The notes beneath the pieces are model-generated. The model saw only the letters and a list, made by a program, of their open reading frames with translations. It made no database searches and was not told the origin of the DNA. Below are positions 60,801 to 64,000 of a DNA stretch of 64,000 nt, piece by piece; within the stretch, counting starts at the first letter, position 1, and each line of letters opens with the position of its first letter. The stretch is taken from the NCBI GenBank assembly GCA_943736015.1, contig OX031070.1, positions 22,775,673 to 22,839,672 on the forward strand. Direction: 5' to 3'. Position numbers and translations under genes: made by a program. This stretch comes from Tridacna crocea (taxonomy: Eukaryota > Mollusca > Bivalvia > Cardiida > Cardiidae).

Positions 60801-63800
60801 AAATGCTTTCAATTTGTACAGGGCTAAAATTTTGTCATCTGGTAAAGGTTTAACTATCAAAACAAGTGCAGGTAACTATCAAAGTATTTTTGATGCAGTT
60901 ATGCAGCAGTTTTTACTAAGAACTGCTCGGAAAATCAGCTTAGGTTGGCACCCACATGCCGTGCTCTTGTCATAGTCTGCACAAGTGATGAAAATGGACT
61001 AGTGAGGTCCACAATTTTGTTTTGTGGTGAAGAGTAATAGTGGCATAAAAACCACTCAATTAACCCTTTACCACACAATCCCGATTTTTAATAACCCCGA
61101 GGAAGAAAGCCCTTGAAAACATGGTTAAGAGGAAAAAAATGCTGGTGACCAGCATTTTTTCCTTTTTCCATGATGTTTTTTACCATATTAAGAACAAATT
61201 TGGCCGTTTGGATGACCTTTAGTTTATCATCTGCAAATGTTTTCAATTTGGACCAATCTGACATTTTGTTGCTTAGCAAAATGTTTATATATTGTATTTT
61301 TCTTAACAGATGGTACAGGTATGCTCGGACGAATTATGTTTGCCTGGCTGCAAGGGTAAGTTTATCATATAGAATGGTACATGTAGCTTACAACATGTTT
61401 ATACATTACAGTAAGGAGCTGTGAATAGCTGTAGTCATTAACTCATTACCAAACAACAAAATTTTAGGTTTGTCCAAATGGAAAGCATTTGCAGACGATA
61501 TAATAAAAGTGACTGAAAACTTGAAATTTGTTTTGTGAAGAGTAGAAAACATTGTGGGAAAAGGAGAAAATGCTGGTTACCAGCATTTTCTTCTATTCCC
61601 ACAATGTTTTCCAAAGGCTTCTTTCACAGGGTCATCAAAAGTAGAGATTGTGCGGTAATGGGTTAAAGAAAATGGTGGGATTAAATATATGAGTTTATCT
61701 TCTGGTTATCTTCTGCTCTGTTCCTGTGGTTATCTTCTGTTCCTGTGAACTTTGTGGTCGTACCATTTGATTGAAAACTAATTCAGTATGAATGTTGATA
61801 TGGTGAAAAGATTTGCAGATTTTCTATGCAGGTGACTTTGAGTGCATCCTTGTAAAACTCTTTACCAAACGAGAAAATTTTAGACTGGTCCAAATGGAAA
61901 GCATTTGCAGACGACAAAATAAAGGTGACTGAAAAATTGAAATTTGGTCTGGGAAGGGTAGAAAACACTGTGGGAAAAGGAGAAAATGCTGGTTACCACA
62001 GTGTTTTCAATAGGGTTCTTTCTAAGGGGCGATAATGGGTGCAGATGCATTAACCCATTACCACACAATCCCTACTTTTGATGCCAGCTTTTTCTCCTTT
62101 TCCCACAATGTTTTCTAACCTTCACAAAACAAATTTCAAATTTTCAGTCACTTTTATTTTGTTGTCTGCAAATGCTTTCGATTTGAACAAGCCTAAAATA
62201 TTATCGTTTGGTAATGAGTTAAACGCCCTTATCACAGAGCATGGCTTATTTGTAAGTGTCCTGTTTTTGCAATCATGTTTTTAGCCAACAGTGATCTTAA
62301 ACCTTCAAATTTTGTGTTATAAAGGGATAAGTTAACCCATTCCCAAACGACAAACTTTTGGGCTAGACCAAATTGAAAGCATTTGCAGATGACAATTCAA
62401 CTCTTGCTGAAAAGATGATTTCTGTCTATGATAGGGTAGAAAACAGTGTGGGAAAAGGAGAAAATGCTGGTTACCAGCATTTTCTCCTTTTCCCACACTG
62501 TTGGTTACCAGCATTTTCTCCTTTTCCCACAATGTTTTCAAAAGGCTACCATTCTAGACCCATAAAAACCAGGGATTGTTTGGAAAAGGGTTAATGATAG
62601 TTTATGAAGGACATGACATTGTTGTAGGCCCAGAGAAGTTTTTATGTGAGGCACATAAGGCTTTATTTACTTCATATATTTACAGGACTCACCTCGATTG
62701 TGATGCTAAAAGATGGAGGTAGGCTATGTTTTTGCATTCTCAATAATGATACCGCTCTTTTGCTACCTCTTTGATAAGGCTGATAACTGATGATTCTAGA
62801 TTCAGAGTTGAATGTAGAATGTTACTGTGGAATACAGCTCATGGGTTTGAGTTTCAAAATCTTTCCCCTAAAATTCTTTATGAAGTTTTATTAAGGTTGT
62901 AATACTTGCCAAAAGCGGAGGAATACAGTTTTGTCTGTCTATTTATCTGTTCGTCCAGATAGATATCTTCTACAATCCTTGATGAAAATTGATGAAACTT
63001 CAAAATGTATGTTCCTTATGATAGTCTGCTAATATAGTTTATTTCATCTAATGTCATGTCATGGAAATAGGAACTTAATGTATAATTTCATTGTGAACCA
63101 ACAACAAAATGGCTACATAAAAATGCAAAACACAGTATCTGATGCATCTTTATATAGCTAAGAAAATGAAAGTTCACTCAGGAATCGGAACTTAATCGTA
63201 GCAATTTAAATGCAGTTAGTTTTTGGAAAGAAAGGAACATGCTTGAACCATTACCATACCCTTGAAAAAATAGTAGGAAAAGAGGAAAACGCTGTTAACT
63301 AGTATTTTCTTCTTTTCCCACAATTTTTCCCACCCTTTCAATAACCAGTCCATCTTTTTAGTCATATTTAATTTGTCAGCTACTTATACTTTCAATTTGG
63401 GCAAGTCTGAAAAATTTGTCATTTAGTAAAGAGTTAAATTATCAGGCAATGCAAGTCAGTTATCAGACTGCCCTTTTTGTACAGTTTGATTATTGGTCTA
63501 CACTGTCCAGTATTTTCTTCTTTTCCCACAATGTTTTCAAAAGGCTTCTTTCTTAGGGTTGCTAAAATTCATAATTGTATGGTAAAGTGTTCTTTTACAT
63601 ACAAAGAAATTTTAGACTTGCCCAACTTGAAAGCATTAGAACATGTAGACAAATAATTTAAGAAAGGATAAAAAAAAGAATGTGAGAATAGCAGAAAATG
63701 CTGGTTACTAGTATTTTATCCTTTTCCCACTATGGTCTCAAAAGCCTGTTTCCCCGGGGGTTGTTAAAATTTGGGATTCTGTGGTATAGGGTTAACTGCA

Positions 63801-64000
63801 GAAAGGAAACCCAAACCAAAGGACAGGTAACCCTTAGGATATTTCTAACACAGTTATGCCCCTTCCTTGGCTAATAAGTTCATAAAAAAATCAATCATAG
63901 CAAAGCAGTGACACATACATGCAGTGCTCTTGTTGTATTTTCCAGGTTGTTTGCAGACATTATCAATGACTTGGCAATATTTCTAGAGATAATGGGTCCA
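57754..64000 (+). CDS. RUSF1: RUSF1 (RUS family member 1, DUF647), 5' part, six exons, runs off window
   Basis: Membrane protein of the ROOT UVB SENSITIVE family (DUF647), of unsettled biochemical role in animals. Exons: 57754-57873, 58803-58880, 59737-59851, 61310-61355, 62686-62718, 63946-64000 (edge). All introns are GT-AG and phases agree, giving 149 residues. The translation carries the family core FLPQGYPESVSEDYL, then YQIWDTVQ, AFASSITGTLAAQAVL, GVGVGDESATVLAATFTW, DGTGMLGRIMFAW, LDCDAKRWR and LFADIINDLAIFLEIMGP, which match the order and spacing I know from vertebrate RUSF1. Roughly the first third of a ~450-500 residue protein is present. Start: the first in-frame ATG, with an in-frame TGA four codons upstream (57742-57744). 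Introns 2 to 5 are packed with palindromic MITEs. Confidence 0.93.
58345..58506 (-). mobile_element. Palindromic MITE, shortened, sharing its TTAA with the next copy
   Basis: GTAACCCTCTACCATATAAT, hairpin with a damaged tip, and the end GGTAAAGGATTAA. The TTAA at 58503-58506 is also the left TTAA of the following copy. Confidence 0.8.
58503..58731 (+). mobile_element. Complete palindromic MITE, subfamily A (RUSF1 intron 1)
   Basis: TTAACCCTTTACCACAAAAT ... TGTGTGGTAAAAGATTAA, 229 bp, ending about 70 bp before exon 2. Confidence 0.93.
58803..58880 (+). CDS. RUSF1: RUSF1 coding exon 2
   Basis: 26 codons, phase 0 at both ends, between TTATTTGCAG and CAG|GTTGGT. Encodes TVFLPQGYPESVSEDYL followed by TYQIWDTVQ, the family signature. 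Confidence 0.93.
58916..59132 (+). mobile_element. Palindromic MITE, damaged left arm (RUSF1 intron 2)
   Basis: The left part is reduced (TTTTTGAAAAAAAACTGGGAA); the right arm and right flank are intact, ending TTTGTTAAAGAGTTAA. Confidence 0.8.
59146..59300 (-). mobile_element. Hybrid palindromic MITE fragment (RUSF1 intron 2)
   Basis: A-type flank TTAACCCTTTCCCAAACGAC, TTTTGGACTCTTCC, GTTTGCAGACGAC joined to a B-type tip GGAGAAATTGCTCATTAC; the right half is missing. Confidence 0.7.
59464..59692 (+). mobile_element. Complete palindromic MITE, subfamily A (RUSF1 intron 2)
   Basis: TTAACCCATTACCACACAAT ... TTTGGTCATGAGTTAA, ending 44 bp before exon 3. Confidence 0.92.
59737..59851 (+). CDS. 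RUSF1: RUSF1 coding exon 3
   Basis: 115 bases after AATATTTCAG, donor AAAG|GTAGCT. Encodes AFASSITGTLAAQAVLKG and GVGVGDESATVLAATFTWLL, a small-residue-rich hydrophobic segment conserved in the family. Confidence 0.93.
59914..60133 (-). mobile_element. Palindromic MITE, subfamily A (RUSF1 intron 3)
   Basis: TTGAACTCATAACCAAACAA ... GTGTGGTAATGGGTTAA; hairpin intact apart from scattered changes. Confidence 0.88.
60136..60330 (+). mobile_element. Palindromic MITE, ends decayed (RUSF1 intron 3)
   Basis: Hairpin GAAACATTGTAGGAAAAAGG, tip ATATTGGTAACCAATAT (changed symmetrically in both arms), then GCAAAAGCTTTGAACTTG and AGTTTGTCATTTAGC. Confidence 0.75.
60625..60853 (+). mobile_element. Complete palindromic MITE, subfamily A (RUSF1 intron 3)
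   Basis: TTAACCCCTTGCTACACAAT ... CATCTGGTAAAGGTTTAA. The flank AATAAACAATTGCACC matches the split copy at 12303-12514, so the two belong to one subgroup. Confidence 0.9.
61060..61287 (+). mobile_element. Palindromic MITE, diverged (RUSF1 intron 3)
   Basis: TTAACCCTTTACCACACAAT; hairpin AAGAGGAAAAAAATGCTGGT, GACCAGCATTTTTTCC; right end decayed (TTGTTGCTTAGCAAAATG), about 22 bp before exon 4. Confidence 0.85.
61310..61355 (+). CDS. RUSF1: RUSF1 coding exon 4 (46 bp micro-exon)
   Basis: Acceptor TTCTTAACAG, donor CAAGG|GTAAGT. Encodes DGTGMLGRIMFAWLQG. The leading G from exon 3 completes Asp, and GG carries over to exon 5. Confidence 0.92.
61438..61666 (-). mobile_element. Complete palindromic MITE, subfamily A (RUSF1 intron 4)
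   Basis: TTAACTCATTACCAAACAAC ... GTGCGGTAATGGGTTAA, 229 bp. Confidence 0.93.
61853..62041 (-). mobile_element. Palindromic MITE lacking most of the right hairpin arm (RUSF1 intron 4)
   Basis: Left arm intact to GAAAATGCTGGTTACC, then straight into CACAGTGTTTTC: the AGCATTTTCTCCTTTTCC segment is gone. The compensating CACTGTG/CACAGTG change appears in both remaining stem parts. Confidence 0.85.
62050..62222 (+). mobile_element. Palindromic MITE lacking the left hairpin arm (RUSF1 intron 4)
   Basis: TTAACCCATTACCACACAAT, CCCTACTTTTGATGCC then directly AGCTTTTTCTCCTTTTCCCA, followed by a complete right flank and GGTAATGAGTTAA. Confidence 0.88.
62332..62594 (-). mobile_element. Palindromic MITE with a third hairpin arm (RUSF1 intron 4)
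   Basis: TTAACCCATTCCCAAACGAC ... TTTGGAAAAGGGTTAA, 263 bp. After the normal hairpin (closing CCCACACTGT) the right arm GGTTACCAGCATTTTCTCCT.. is repeated and closes CCCACAATGTTTTC. Confidence 0.92.
62686..62718 (+). CDS. RUSF1: RUSF1 coding exon 5 (33 bp micro-exon)
   Basis: Acceptor ATTTACAG, donor TGGAG|GTAGGC. Encodes THLDCDAKRW, matching the family LDC.AK.WR motif. Too short to find by ORF length; recognised by motif and phase. Confidence 0.9.
63243..63437 (+). mobile_element. Palindromic MITE, shortened (RUSF1 intron 5)
   Basis: TTGAACCATTACCATACCC, AAATAGTAGGAAAAGAGGAA, AAACGCTGTTAACTAGTATTTTC, a right flank, and TTTAGTAAAGAGTTAA. Confidence 0.8.
63509..63592 (-). mobile_element. Palindromic MITE, right half only (RUSF1 intron 5)
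   Basis: Begins inside the right arm (AGTATTTTCTTCTTTTCCCA) and runs to GTATGGTAAAGTGTTCTT. Confidence 0.7.
63595..63795 (-). mobile_element. Palindromic MITE, diverged (RUSF1 intron 5)
   Basis: AAATTTTAGACTTGCCCAAC, GAAAGCATTAGAAC, hairpin with TGCTGGTTACTAGTATTTTA, and the end GTGGTATAGGGTTAA. Confidence 0.75.
63946..64000 (+). CDS. RUSF1: RUSF1 coding exon 6, cut by window edge
   Basis: Acceptor TATTTTCCAG. Encodes (R)LFADIINDLAIFLEIMGP to the last base of the window; vertebrate proteins have the same block followed by further membrane segments. Confidence 0.92.

Overview
The window is eukaryotic nuclear DNA, AT-rich, with spliced genes, long introns and very dense non-autonomous transposons. 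The repeat set (elements starting TTTTAGCTCACCTGAGC and ending in a hairpin plus CTCTTGTTT, fold-back elements, TTAA-flanked palindromic MITEs) looks like a bivalve mollusc. That is an inference from repeat style and protein similarity, not a database result.

Two genes are supported, both on the + strand. (1) A giant C2H2 zinc-finger gene, coding 21387-42812, rebuilt here as four exons (21387-22126, 32336-39115, 40071-40189, 42289-42812). Reading frame is kept across all three splice junctions, giving 2720 residues and about 30 fingers; finger 29 is cut in two by an intron. (2) The 5' part of a RUSF1 (RUS family member 1, DUF647; human C16orf58) orthologue: six short exons from 57754 to the right edge, with all junctions in phase and the gene running off the window. 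A possible orphan first exon lies at 51680-51766. No rRNA, functional tRNA or CRISPR array was seen.

Layout. 1-7.1 kb: intergenic, an AGATCT-rich stretch, three diverged copies of a ~300 bp repeat, and a hAT-like element (4880-5718). 7.1-12.5 kb: a piggyBac-like MITE split by a 5.1 kb TIR element that itself holds a 4.4 kb TIR element. 12.5-20.6 kb: a MULE-like MITE with a 9 bp target duplication, a 7-unit 156 bp tandem array, a second hAT-like copy carrying two nested insertions, a Harbinger-like element and a fold-back. 21.3-42.8 kb: the zinc-finger gene, whose 10.2 kb first intron is full of tandem-core (Helitron-like) elements. 42.8-57.7 kb: intergenic, with several fold-back/MITE families, a tRNA-derived segment and a recent 0.36 kb duplication. 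57.7-64 kb: RUSF1, whose introns are nearly filled by piggyBac-like MITEs.

The most unusual structure is the TTAA-flanked palindromic MITE family: about 35 copies or fragments, with constant ends (TTAACCCTTTACC), a constant outer hairpin stem, and exchangeable flanks and hairpin tips. Some copies are hybrids, one has a third hairpin arm, and two neighbours have lost opposite arms. The two genes have no evident functional link.
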